Source of the DNA: Actinophytocola xinjiangensis
Lineage (GTDB): Bacteria > Actinomycetota > Actinomycetes > Mycobacteriales > Pseudonocardiaceae
Direction: 5' to 3'
Length of the DNA stretch: 64,000 nucleotides
Assembly (NCBI RefSeq): GCF_001921215.1
Contig: NZ_MSIF01000024.1
Coordinates: 1 to 64,000, forward strand
The notes beneath the pieces were generated by a model. The model searched no databases. It was not told the DNA's origin and saw nothing but the letters and a program-made list of their open reading frames with translations. Every line of letters begins with the position of its first letter. Within the stretch, counting starts at the first letter, position 1. Positions 52,794-61,672 of this stretch are shown here, one piece after another. A program made the translations under genes and the position numbers.

Positions 52794-54317
52794 GTGGCCG
52801 CACTCGCCCCGGCAGACGTCCTCCCGCCGGACGTCGACGGGGTGCCGACCGACGTCCTGGTCATGCGCGACCCCCGCCCGGCCGGCGAACCGCTCGGCGC
52901 GGTCTACCCCGCCACCGACGACACCTTCGTCGACAACGCCCGGCACCGGCCGCTGACCGGCGGCGTCGCCATGCGCGGCAGCCTGGTCGAGGGCAACATC
53001 GGCACGCTGGGCTGCCTGCTGCACGCGGTGGGCGACCCCAACGCGGTCTACGCCCTCACCTGCCACCACGTGCTCGCCAGCGTCCTGCCGCGCTACAACG
53101 GCGACCGGGTCTACGACCTGACCGTGGCCCACGAACCGCAGGTCGGCACCACGGTGTGCGGGCAGAACGACCTGAAGACCCACTCGACGTGTTCCGAGGG
53201 CATCTTCGGCCGTTACGCCGGGGGCGTCGAGGACGCCGACTGCGACGTGGCGGTGGCCAGGGTCGACGGCGGCACCAGCTACTGCTACGACCTGCGCCAG
53301 GCCAGCGTGCCGGCCAGCGGCGACCCCGGCGACGACGACGTCGCGGTCACCGGCATCGCGCCGATGCCCACCAACCAGCAACTTGCCGACCGCAGTTACC
53401 TGGTCCGCAAACGCGGCGCGCGCACCGGCCTGACCGGCGGCTACGTCGTCGCGGCACACACCGAGGTGCTGTTCCCGGCCCCACCGCCCGACGGCGGCCC
53501 CGTCCGGGTGTGGGCGCGCGACGCGCTGGTGTTCGCGCCGCACCCCAACCCGGCGGTCCCCGCCGGCGAGCACACCCACTACCTGGCCGAGGGCGACTCC
53601 GGTTCGGTCACGGTGGACACCGCCAACCGCGTGCTGGGCCTCAACTTCGGGCGCGCGCTCGCCGGAGTGCTCCGCCCCGAGCTGCCCAACCCGCCGCCGA
53701 ACGTCTACTTCGGCGTGGCGTTCCCGATCACGACGGTCATCGCCCGGCTCGGCGGGCTGGGCCTGACCCTGGCCGTCGGCACGGCCACCGAAGCGGGCGA
53801 CTCGCACACCGTGCCCGGCCGCCCGACGGTCACCACGCTGGTCGACGGGGAACGGGTGGTGGTCCCGGTGCCCGAGCCGGTCGCGGTGACCACCGCCGCC
53901 GGGCCGCCGCCGGCCGGCGCCGACCGGCTCGGCGCCGACCTCGAACGCAGCGCCGGCGGGCGCGCGCTGCTGGCGTTCTGGCACACGCACGCCACCGAAC
54001 TGCGCCAGCTGGTCAACTCCGACCGCCGGGTGGCGGCCGTCTGGCACCGCAGCGGCGGCTCGGCCGTCTACCAGGTGCTGCTGCGCGGTCTGCACGGCGG
54101 CACCCTCACGGTCCCGGCGACGGTCAACGGCCAGCCGCTGGGCCACTGCCTCGACCGGCTGCACGACGCGCTGCGTGCCGCCGCCGGGGAACCGCTGCGC
54201 GCGGCGCTGGACCGGCTGCGGCGCCGGCTGCCCGACCTCGCCGGCCTGACCTACCCGCAACTGCTGGCCGCGCTGGCCGACGAGTCCGAGGGAGAGCCGG
54301 TGCGCCATGGACACTGA
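52794..54317 (+). CDS. Trypsin-like serine peptidase 1 (main frame)
   Basis: The uninterrupted frame from GTG 52794 encodes 507 aa. The chymotrypsin-like triad is visible as His92 in TCHHVL, Asp151 in DCDVAVARV and Ser269 in EGDSGS. A second domain (about residues 380-500) has WHRSGGSAVYQ and LPDLAGLTYPQLLAALA, shared with peptidase 2. No signal peptide or TM segment. The true N-terminus is probably at 52639 but is out of frame, so the product may lack about 50 residues. It overlaps peptidase 2 by 11 bp. Confidence 0.82.
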   Translation: MAALAPADVLPPDVDGVPTDVLVMRDPRPAGEPLGAVYPATDDTFVDNARHRPLTGGVAMRGSLVEGNIGTLGCLLHAVGDPNAVYALTCHHVLASVLPRYNGDRVYDLTVAHEPQVGTTVCGQNDLKTHSTCSEGIFGRYAGGVEDADCDVAVARVDGGTSYCYDLRQASVPASGDPGDDDVAVTGIAPMPTNQQLADRSYLVRKRGARTGLTGGYVVAAHTEVLFPAPPPDGGPVRVWARDALVFAPHPNPAVPAGEHTHYLAEGDSGSVTVDTANRVLGLNFGRALAGVLRPELPNPPPNVYFGVAFPITTVIARLGGLGLTLAVGTATEAGDSHTVPGRPTVTTLVDGERVVVPVPEPVAVTTAAGPPPAGADRLGADLERSAGGRALLAFWHTHATELRQLVNSDRRVAAVWHRSGGSAVYQVLLRGLHGGTLTVPATVNGQPLGHCLDRLHDALRAAAGEPLRAALDRLRRRLPDLAGLTYPQLLAALADESEGEPVRHGH

Positions 54318-55944
54318 CGCCGAGCTGTACGCGGCGGCCGCGCGCGCCACCGAGCGGCTGCTGCGCATCCCCGGGGTGAACGCGGTCGGCGTCGGGCCGA
54401 AACGGGTGGGCGGCGTCGCCCAGGGCGTCGGCGCGATCCAGGTCCACGTCGACCACAAACGCCCACTGTCCGAAGTGGACAAAGTGGACCGGATTCCGGC
54501 CGAGATCGAAGGCCACCCCACCAACGTGGCCACCCTGATCAACCGGCGGTACGCCGCGCTGCCCGACCCGGCACCGGGCGAGTGTTACGGCAAACGGCAG
54601 CCACCGCCGGACATCGACACCCAGTTCAAGGACGCGGTGCTCGCCGGCGGCGGCCCGATCTCCGGCCGGGTCGACGAGACCCACCGGGGCACCATCGGCC
54701 TGCTGATGGAGGACGTCGCCGGCACCAACAAGAAGATCTACGCGCTGACCTGCTACCACGTGCTCTGCAAGCTCAGCGGCACCGGATCCGACCAGACGGT
54801 GGTGGCCGGCCCGGTGCGCGAGAAGGCGATCGTCGGGCAGGTCGACCCGAACGGGAGCTGCTCCTGCTCACACTGCTGCGACGACGGCTTCGGCGAGTTC
54901 GTGCAGGGCGAGGTCTTCGGCCACAGCTGGCGGGACATGGCGCTGGTGCGGCTGCGACCCGGCACGAAGTACATCGGCGGCATCAAGGCCCTCGGTCCGG
55001 TGGCGGGCATCGCGCCCAACCCCACCGTCGACCAGCTGAACAAGGACACCTACCTGGTCCGCAAGTACGGCAACGTCACCGGGAAGACCGGCGGGCGGGT
55101 CGTCTCGTCCATCATCGACCCCGGTGCGGGGGACCCGGTCGCGCACTTCGTCGTCGTGCCGCACATCCCGAAGGGCGCGGCCCCGGACAGCCTGCACTTC
55201 GCCGTCGAGGGCGACTCCGGCGCGGCCGTGGTCACCCCCGACACCCGGGTGATGGGCATGCTGACCGGCATCGGGACCTACGAGGCCAAGGAGTTCTTCC
55301 CCGGCACCGACGGCTTCGTGAACGCCACGCTGGTCGCGCCGCTGAGTGCGATCCTGATCCGGTTCCGCCAGCAGCTCGACCCGAAGTTCGACGTCACCCC
55401 GGTCCTGGCCACCAGCCCGAACGACATCCGCACCGTGCCGCCGAACGCGACCGCGCTGCTCGACGGCGAACAGGTCGCCGTGCGCATGCCCAGCGCAGCC
55501 GCCGTGGCCCAGGGACTGGCCCAGGGCCCGGGCGAGGCCGCCCGCCGCCCGCACGAGGTCCGCGACCGGGTGCGCGCCGACCTGTCGGCGAGCCCGTTCG
55601 GTCAGGAGCTGGTCCGGCTCTGGCTGCGTCACGGGCCGGAGGTGGTGGACCTGGTCAACCACGACCGGCAGGTGCTCACCACCTGGCACCGCAGCGGCGC
55701 CTCCGCCGTCCACCAGCGACTCGCCCGCCTGCCCGACACCGCCGCCCTGACCACCGCGCGGTTCCCCGCCACGGTCAACGACGCGCCGGTGGCCGACTGC
55801 GTGGCCAGGATGCACGCGGTACTCGCCCGCCGGGGAAGCCCCGCACTGCGGGCCGCGCTCGACTGGCTGGTCCCACGCCTGCCCGACCTGGCCGGCCTGA
55901 CCTACCCGCAACTGCTTGACGTGTTCGACGGCACGAGGGTCTGA
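54307..55944 (+). CDS. Trypsin-like serine peptidase 2 with shared C-terminal domain
   Basis: The 545-aa protein has an N-terminal module with VNAVGVGPKRVGGVAQGVGA, a peptidase core with His151 (TCYHVL), Asp210 (WRDMALVRL) and Ser304 (EGDSGA), and a Cys cluster CSCSHCCDDG between the His and Asp that may bind metal or form disulfides. The C-terminal domain (about 430-545) carries TTWHRSGASAVHQ and LPDLAGLTYPQLL, as in peptidase 1. The pair arose by tandem duplication. No secretion signal. The next gene starts 9 bp downstream. Confidence 0.88.
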   Translation: MDTDAELYAAAARATERLLRIPGVNAVGVGPKRVGGVAQGVGAIQVHVDHKRPLSEVDKVDRIPAEIEGHPTNVATLINRRYAALPDPAPGECYGKRQPPPDIDTQFKDAVLAGGGPISGRVDETHRGTIGLLMEDVAGTNKKIYALTCYHVLCKLSGTGSDQTVVAGPVREKAIVGQVDPNGSCSCSHCCDDGFGEFVQGEVFGHSWRDMALVRLRPGTKYIGGIKALGPVAGIAPNPTVDQLNKDTYLVRKYGNVTGKTGGRVVSSIIDPGAGDPVAHFVVVPHIPKGAAPDSLHFAVEGDSGAAVVTPDTRVMGMLTGIGTYEAKEFFPGTDGFVNATLVAPLSAILIRFRQQLDPKFDVTPVLATSPNDIRTVPPNATALLDGEQVAVRMPSAAAVAQGLAQGPGEAARRPHEVRDRVRADLSASPFGQELVRLWLRHGPEVVDLVNHDRQVLTTWHRSGASAVHQRLARLPDTAALTTARFPATVNDAPVADCVARMHAVLARRGSPALRAALDWLVPRLPDLAGLTYPQLLDVFDGTRV

Positions 55945-55953
55945 GGAGCGTCC

Positions 55954-58900
55954 ATGGTGGACAGCGCGGGAACCGTGGAGCGGCTGGGACTGGAACTGGC
56001 CAGGGCGATCGGCGCCCTCGGCAACCGCCTGTCGGGCAACCGGCTGCTCGACCTGCTGGCCGAACTGGGCACCGTGTTCCCACCGGCGCTGGTGGCCAAC
56101 CCGACGGTGAAGGCCGCGCAGCAGGCCGTGGCCACCGCCACCGGCGCGCTGGAACCCACCGCCACCGCGCTGCGCGACGCCGTCACCGCCGGCGACACCG
56201 CCGGGATCCTCGCACGCGGCGCGGAACTGCTCACCCGCTGCGGCCAGCTCGGCCCGGCCTACCAACAACTGGCCGGCGCCATCGGCACGGTCGGCCCGAC
56301 CCTGCCCGGCGTGCCGGCCGACCAGGTCGCCGACCTGGTCGCCGACCTGCCGCGCAAGCTCCTCGACCTCGCGGTGCTGCACGTCGCCGACCCGGCCGGC
56401 CGGCTCACCGGCGTGTTCGGACTGTTCGGCCTGGCCGAGGTGACCAGGGTCGACGCCGACCCGGCCAACCCCGCCGGCGTGGACCACCAGCGCGTCGAGC
56501 TGCGCCTCGACCAGCTGCCGGGGCTGCTGCTCGACCCGATCGGCCAGCTCGGCCGCCGCTACGGCTGGGGCGGAGCGCTCGACGGCGAGAAACTGCTGGC
56601 GGCACTGCGTGACCTGCTGGAGGCCGCCCGGCTGCCGGTGCTGTTCGAGCCGGCCACCGGCGGGCAGCCGGCCCGGCTGGAGGCCTGGGCGGTCGACCTG
56701 ACCGTCGACGGCGACGGCCTCGCGGTCAGCGTGGTCCTGCCGATCGGCGTCGAGGCCGACACCACCGTCGACGTCGTGCCGCCGCACTGGGTCCTGCACG
56801 TGACCGCCTCCGGCCTGATCCCGCCCGGCACCACCGGATCGCTGCGGCCACCGTTCCAGCTGGAGCTGACCCCACCGGACGGCCCGGCCGCGCTGCGCGG
56901 CGAACTGGCCCTGCTGGCCACCCCGCCCGAGCCGATCGTCCTGGTCGGCGTGGCCGGCGGGAGCCGGCTGGAGATCGGCGGCGTCGAGGTGCGCGCCGGC
57001 CTGGACCTGGAGTTCGCCGACGGCCGGCTGACCGGCGTGCCCACCATCGACGGCGAGCTGACCGGCGGGAAGCTGGTGATCGACGCCGGCTCGGCCGACG
57101 GGTTCCTGGCGACCCTGCTCGGCGGCGCGCGGCTGGAGGCCGGGTTCGCCGTCGGCTTCGCGTTCGACCCCGAACACGGGCTGCGTTTCCACGGCGGCGC
57201 CGGGCTCCAGGTCCAACTCCCGCTGCACCTCGAACTCGGCCCGGTCGACCTCACCGCGCTGCAGCTGGTCGCCATACCGGGGCCGGACGGGGTGCCGCTG
57301 GAGCTGTCGGCCAACCTCACCGCCGCGCTCGGCCCGCTCACCGCCGCCGTCGAACGCGTCGGTCTACTGGCCCAGCTGCGGTTCCCGGACGGCGGCGGCA
57401 ACCTCGGTCCGCTGGACGTCACGTTCGGCTTCAAGGCGCCGACCGGGGTGGGCCTGTCGGTCGACGCCGGGATCGTCAGCGGCGGCGGCTTCCTGTACCT
57501 GGACCCGGAACGCGGCGAGTACGCCGGCGCGCTGGAGCTGACGTTCGCGGGGTTCGTCCAGGTCAAGGCGATCGGGCTGATCACCACCAGGATGCCCGAC
57601 GGCTCCCAGGGCTTCTCGCTGCTGATCGTGCTCACCGCCGAGTTCGGCACCGGTCTGCAACTCGGGTTCGGGTTCACCCTGCTCGGCGTCGGCGGCATCC
57701 TCGGGCTCAACCGGCGGATGGACCTCGACGCGCTGACCGAGGGCGTGGTCTCCGGCTCGATCGACTCGGTGATGTTCCCCAAGGACGTGGTGGCCAACGC
57801 GCCCCGGATCATCAGCGACCTGCGCAGGTTCTTCCCGCCGGAGGACGGCACCTTCCTCGTCGGCCCGATGGCCAAGATCGGTTGGGGCACACCGACCCTG
57901 GTCAGCGTCTCGCTCGGGGTGATCGTCGAGATCCCGCCGGGCACCATCGCGATCCTCGGCGTGCTCGAATGCGTGCTGCCGAGCAAGGACGTGCCGCTGC
58001 TGGCGCTGCGGGTCGAGTTCGTCGGCGCGCTGGAGGTCGACCGGTCGCGGCTGTGGTTCTTCGCGAAACTGTTCGACTCGCACATTCTCACCCTGACCAT
58101 CGACGGCGGCATGGGCCTGCTCGTCGACTGGAGCGCCGACCCCGACTTCGTGCTGACGGTCGGCGGGTTCCACCCCGCGTACACGCCGCCGCCGCTGCCG
58201 TTCCCGGTGCCGCCCCGGCTCTCGATCGACATCCTCAACGCGCCCGGCCGGCTGATCCGGGTGTCCGGCTACTTCGCGGTCACCAGCAACACCGCCCAGT
58301 TCGGCGCGAAGGCCGAGCTGCGGCTGGGTTTCGACGACTTCGGACTGACCGGCCACCTCAGTTTCGACGCGCTGTTCCGGTTCTCGCCGTTCTCGTTCGT
58401 CGTGGAGATCTCCGCCGGGGTGTCGCTCAAGGCCTTCGGCGTCGGCCTGTTCAGCATCGACCTGTACCTCCAGCTGGAGGGCATCTCGCCGTGGCGGGCG
58501 CACGGCCGGGGCTCGATCTCGTTGCTGTTCTTCGAGATCTCCGCCGACTTCGACATCACCTGGGGCGAGCAGCGCACCACCACCCTGCCGCCGGTCGAGG
58601 TGCTCGCCCTGCTGGAGGGGGAGGTCCGCAAGACCGAGGGCTGGCGGACCCGGCTGCCGGCCGGCGGCGGCGACCCGCTGGTGACCCTGCGCCAGCTCCC
58701 GCCCGGTGACCTCGTGCTGCACCCGCTGGGCAGCCTGTTCGTCCAGCAGCGGGCCATCCCGCTGGACGTGCGCCTGGACCGCGTCGGCGGGCAGCGGCCA
58801 AGCGACGGCAAGCGGTTCACCCTCGCCCCGGTGCCCGGCAGCGGCCTGGCCCAGGCGTCGGTGACCGGCGACCAGTTCGCGATGGCCCAGTTCCAGGACA

Positions 58901-60519
58901 TGGACGACGCGACGAAGCTGTCCCGGCCGGCCTACGAACACCAGGACGCCGGGGTGGAGCTGGTGGCCGCCGACGGCGCCCTCGCCTCACCCAGGGTGGT
59001 CCGCCGCAGCGCCCGCTACGAACTGTCCATCATCGACACCGAGGCCCCGTCGACGCCCGCCGCGCGCGGGTTCCGGGTGCGGGCGGCGGCGACCCGACCG
59101 TCCCGGTTGTACAGTCCGCCGCCGGCCGTGTTCACCCAGCTGCTGGCCGGCAGCAGCACCGCGCGATCCCCACTGTCCCAACAGGAGTCCCGGCAGCGCC
59201 AGCCCTTCGCCGCCGAGCAGACCGTGCGGATCACCGGCGACCGCTACGTCGTGGCCCACCTGCGCAACAACCTCCAGGCGTTCCCGCCGGCCACCGCCAG
59301 CGCGACCTCGTCGAGCTTCCGCAGCGTGGCCTCCGCCGAGGACGCCCTGGCCGACTGGGTCGCCGCCGACCCGACCCTGGCCGGGCAGCTGCACGTGTTG
59401 CGCCAGGCCGAAACCGGCGGCGGTGAGCTCGCCGAACCCGGCCGGTGGTCGGCCGCCGGGTCGCCGCCGGTCGCCGTGTCCGGCACCGACCCCGTCCGGC
59501 TGACCGGCGGCACGGTCCTGCTGGCCGGCGGCGCGGACGCCACCGGCGCCGCGGTCACCACGACCGCCCTGTTCGACCCGGTGGCCAGGACCTGGGCCGG
59601 CGGCACCGCCGCCCCCGGCCCGCTGACGACCGCCCGCCGCCGGCACACCACCACCCGGATCAGCGGCGGCCGGGTCCTGGTCGCCGGCGGGCTGGGCACC
59701 GCCGCCGCGCCACTGTCCTCGGTCGAGGTGTTCGACCCGGCCACCGGCACCTGGACCACCCCGGCGACCGGGCTGACCGCCGCGCGCGCCGGCCACACCG
59801 CCACCTACACCGGCGGCACGCTGCTGGTCGCCGGCGGTACCGGCGGCCGGGGCGCGGCCCTCGCGGCGGCCGAACTCCTCGACCCGGCCACGCTGAGCGC
59901 GACCCCGACCGGGCCGCTGAACCACGCCCGGACCGGGCACGTCGCCGTCGCCCTCGACGACAGCGGCACGGTGCTGGTCGTCGGGGGCTCGGCGGGGGAG
60001 CGGGCGCTGGCGTTCTGCGAGCTGTACGACCCGGCCACCGGCACCTGGACCGCGACCGGCGACCTGCACGACCCGCGCGCCGGCCACCAGGCGACCCTGC
60101 TGCCCGACGGCCGGGTCCTGGTCACCGGCGGCGACGCCGTGCCGGCCGTCCCGTACCGGGTCGAGGCCCTCGCCACCGCCGAGGTGTACGACCCGGCGAC
60201 CGGCGCGTGGACCAGGGTCGCCGACCTGCCCGGCGGCGGACGCAGCGGCCACCGCTGCGTGCGCACCCCGCGCGGCGCCGTCGTGCTCGGCGGGGTCGGC
60301 CGGCCGGGCGCCACCGCCGGGTACCGGGCCGCCGCCGTGTTCGACCCCCCGACCGGCACCTGGACGGTGACCGGCGCACTGGACACCGGCCGCTGGGACG
60401 CCCCGGCCGTGGACCTGGCCGACGGCCGGGTGCTGGTGGCCGGCGGCCGGGCGCTGGCCGGGCCGGCCGCCCCCGGCCAGGACGAGCTGGCCACCACCGC
60501 GGAGCTGTACCTGCCATGA
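55954..60519 (+). CDS. Giant DUF6603-like protein with C-terminal Kelch repeats
   Basis: The 1521-aa protein has an N-terminal helical region (1-150). A long beta-rich region follows (about 200-900) with repeated Gly-rich amphipathic strands (LGFGFTLLGVGGILGLNRRM, PPEDGTFLVGPMAKIGWGTP) typical of DUF6603 proteins. After a linker come about six Kelch-type repeats from residue 1160 to the end (VLVAGGLG, EVFDPATGTWTT, DGRVLVTGG), making a beta-propeller. No signal peptide. The fold suggests a large scaffold or substrate channel with a binding propeller; function is unknown. Confidence 0.82.
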   Translation: MVDSAGTVERLGLELARAIGALGNRLSGNRLLDLLAELGTVFPPALVANPTVKAAQQAVATATGALEPTATALRDAVTAGDTAGILARGAELLTRCGQLGPAYQQLAGAIGTVGPTLPGVPADQVADLVADLPRKLLDLAVLHVADPAGRLTGVFGLFGLAEVTRVDADPANPAGVDHQRVELRLDQLPGLLLDPIGQLGRRYGWGGALDGEKLLAALRDLLEAARLPVLFEPATGGQPARLEAWAVDLTVDGDGLAVSVVLPIGVEADTTVDVVPPHWVLHVTASGLIPPGTTGSLRPPFQLELTPPDGPAALRGELALLATPPEPIVLVGVAGGSRLEIGGVEVRAGLDLEFADGRLTGVPTIDGELTGGKLVIDAGSADGFLATLLGGARLEAGFAVGFAFDPEHGLRFHGGAGLQVQLPLHLELGPVDLTALQLVAIPGPDGVPLELSANLTAALGPLTAAVERVGLLAQLRFPDGGGNLGPLDVTFGFKAPTGVGLSVDAGIVSGGGFLYLDPERGEYAGALELTFAGFVQVKAIGLITTRMPDGSQGFSLLIVLTAEFGTGLQLGFGFTLLGVGGILGLNRRMDLDALTEGVVSGSIDSVMFPKDVVANAPRIISDLRRFFPPEDGTFLVGPMAKIGWGTPTLVSVSLGVIVEIPPGTIAILGVLECVLPSKDVPLLALRVEFVGALEVDRSRLWFFAKLFDSHILTLTIDGGMGLLVDWSADPDFVLTVGGFHPAYTPPPLPFPVPPRLSIDILNAPGRLIRVSGYFAVTSNTAQFGAKAELRLGFDDFGLTGHLSFDALFRFSPFSFVVEISAGVSLKAFGVGLFSIDLYLQLEGISPWRAHGRGSISLLFFEISADFDITWGEQRTTTLPPVEVLALLEGEVRKTEGWRTRLPAGGGDPLVTLRQLPPGDLVLHPLGSLFVQQRAIPLDVRLDRVGGQRPSDGKRFTLAPVPGSGLAQASVTGDQFAMAQFQDMDDATKLSRPAYEHQDAGVELVAADGALASPRVVRRSARYELSIIDTEAPSTPAARGFRVRAAATRPSRLYSPPPAVFTQLLAGSSTARSPLSQQESRQRQPFAAEQTVRITGDRYVVAHLRNNLQAFPPATASATSSSFRSVASAEDALADWVAADPTLAGQLHVLRQAETGGGELAEPGRWSAAGSPPVAVSGTDPVRLTGGTVLLAGGADATGAAVTTTALFDPVARTWAGGTAAPGPLTTARRRHTTTRISGGRVLVAGGLGTAAAPLSSVEVFDPATGTWTTPATGLTAARAGHTATYTGGTLLVAGGTGGRGAALAAAELLDPATLSATPTGPLNHARTGHVAVALDDSGTVLVVGGSAGERALAFCELYDPATGTWTATGDLHDPRAGHQATLLPDGRVLVTGGDAVPAVPYRVEALATAEVYDPATGAWTRVADLPGGGRSGHRCVRTPRGAVVLGGVGRPGATAGYRAAAVFDPPTGTWTVTGALDTGRWDAPAVDLADGRVLVAGGRALAGPAAPGQDELATTAELYLP

Positions 60520-60535
60520 CCGGAAAGGCATCACG

Positions 60536-61672
60536 ATGACCAGCACCCTCGCCGACGAGTGGTCGGCCGCCCCCGATTACGCCGTCGCCGCGAGCTGGCA
60601 GGGCCAGCACGACACCGCCGTGACACTGACCGGCGGCACGAAGATCCTCGTCGCGGGTGGCGCCGACGCGGCCGGGGTGAGCGTGAAGCAGAGCGCCGTG
60701 TTCGACCTGGCGCAGGGCAGCTGGCAGGCCACCGCCCTGCTCGGCGCCGCCCGGCAGCTGCACGCGCTGACCCCGCTGGCCAACGGCCGGGCCCTGGTCA
60801 CCGGCGGGCGCGCCGGACCGGCGGGTGCCCCGCTGCGCACCGCCGAGATCTTCGACCAGGCCACCAACACCTGGACCGCCGTCACCGCCCAGCTGGCCGT
60901 CGGCCGCTTCGCGCACAGCGCGGTCGCCCTGTCCAACGGCAAGGTCCTCGTCGCCGGCGGTATCGGCGCCCGCCCGGGCGGCGGGCTGATGGCGTTGCGC
61001 TCGGCCGAGCTGTTCGACCCGGCCACCACCACCTGGACCACCGTCGAGCGGGACATGGCCGACGCCCGCGCCTGGCACACCGCGATCGCGTTGCAGAGCG
61101 GCGCCAAGGTCCTGGTGTGCGGCGGTCGCGTGCCGGTCGGCCCGGACGAGGACGCCGACCTCGCGTTCTGCGAGCTGTACGACACCGCCACCGCGACCTG
61201 GCAACCCACCGGCAGCCTGCGCCACCCGCGCAGCGCGCACGCCGCCACCGCCACCGGCGCCACCACCGCCCTGATCACCGGCGGGCGCGCGCCAGGACCG
61301 GCCGGCGACGGCTACGACCCGTTCGCCCGCGCCACCGCCGAGGCCTACGACCTGGCCGCCGGCGCGTGGCACGACGTGGCCGCGATGCCGGCCGGCCGGG
61401 CACTGCACCGCGCGGTACCGCTGGGTTCCGGGGCGGTGCTGGTCGTCGGCGGCGCCGACCACGAGACCAACGAGACCGGTTACCGGGGCGCGCTGCGGTT
61501 CGCCGCCGGGGCGTGGACGCCCTACGCCGGCCTGGACGAGGGCCGGTGGGCGTTCGCCGCCGCGTCCTCCGGCGCGAAGGTCCTCGTCGCGGGCGGCGTC
61601 GCCCGCACCGGTCTCGCGGCGGCGGCCGGTCCCGTCGAGCTGACCGGATCGGCCGAACGGAGCGGAACGTGA
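60536..61672 (+). CDS. Kelch-repeat beta-propeller protein
   Basis: The 378-aa protein is almost wholly Kelch-like repeats: ILVAGGADAAGV, ALVTGGRAGPAG, VLVAGGIGARPG, VLVCGGRVPVG, ALITGGRAPGP, VLVVGGADHET and VLVAGGVARTG, spaced about 50 residues apart. It forms a six- or seven-bladed propeller similar to the C-terminus of the preceding protein, so the two probably derive from one domain. It starts 16 bp after that gene and overlaps the next by 4 bp. No export signal. Confidence 0.88.
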   Translation: MTSTLADEWSAAPDYAVAASWQGQHDTAVTLTGGTKILVAGGADAAGVSVKQSAVFDLAQGSWQATALLGAARQLHALTPLANGRALVTGGRAGPAGAPLRTAEIFDQATNTWTAVTAQLAVGRFAHSAVALSNGKVLVAGGIGARPGGGLMALRSAELFDPATTTWTTVERDMADARAWHTAIALQSGAKVLVCGGRVPVGPDEDADLAFCELYDTATATWQPTGSLRHPRSAHAATATGATTALITGGRAPGPAGDGYDPFARATAEAYDLAAGAWHDVAAMPAGRALHRAVPLGSGAVLVVGGADHETNETGYRGALRFAAGAWTPYAGLDEGRWAFAAASSGAKVLVAGGVARTGLAAAAGPVELTGSAERSGT

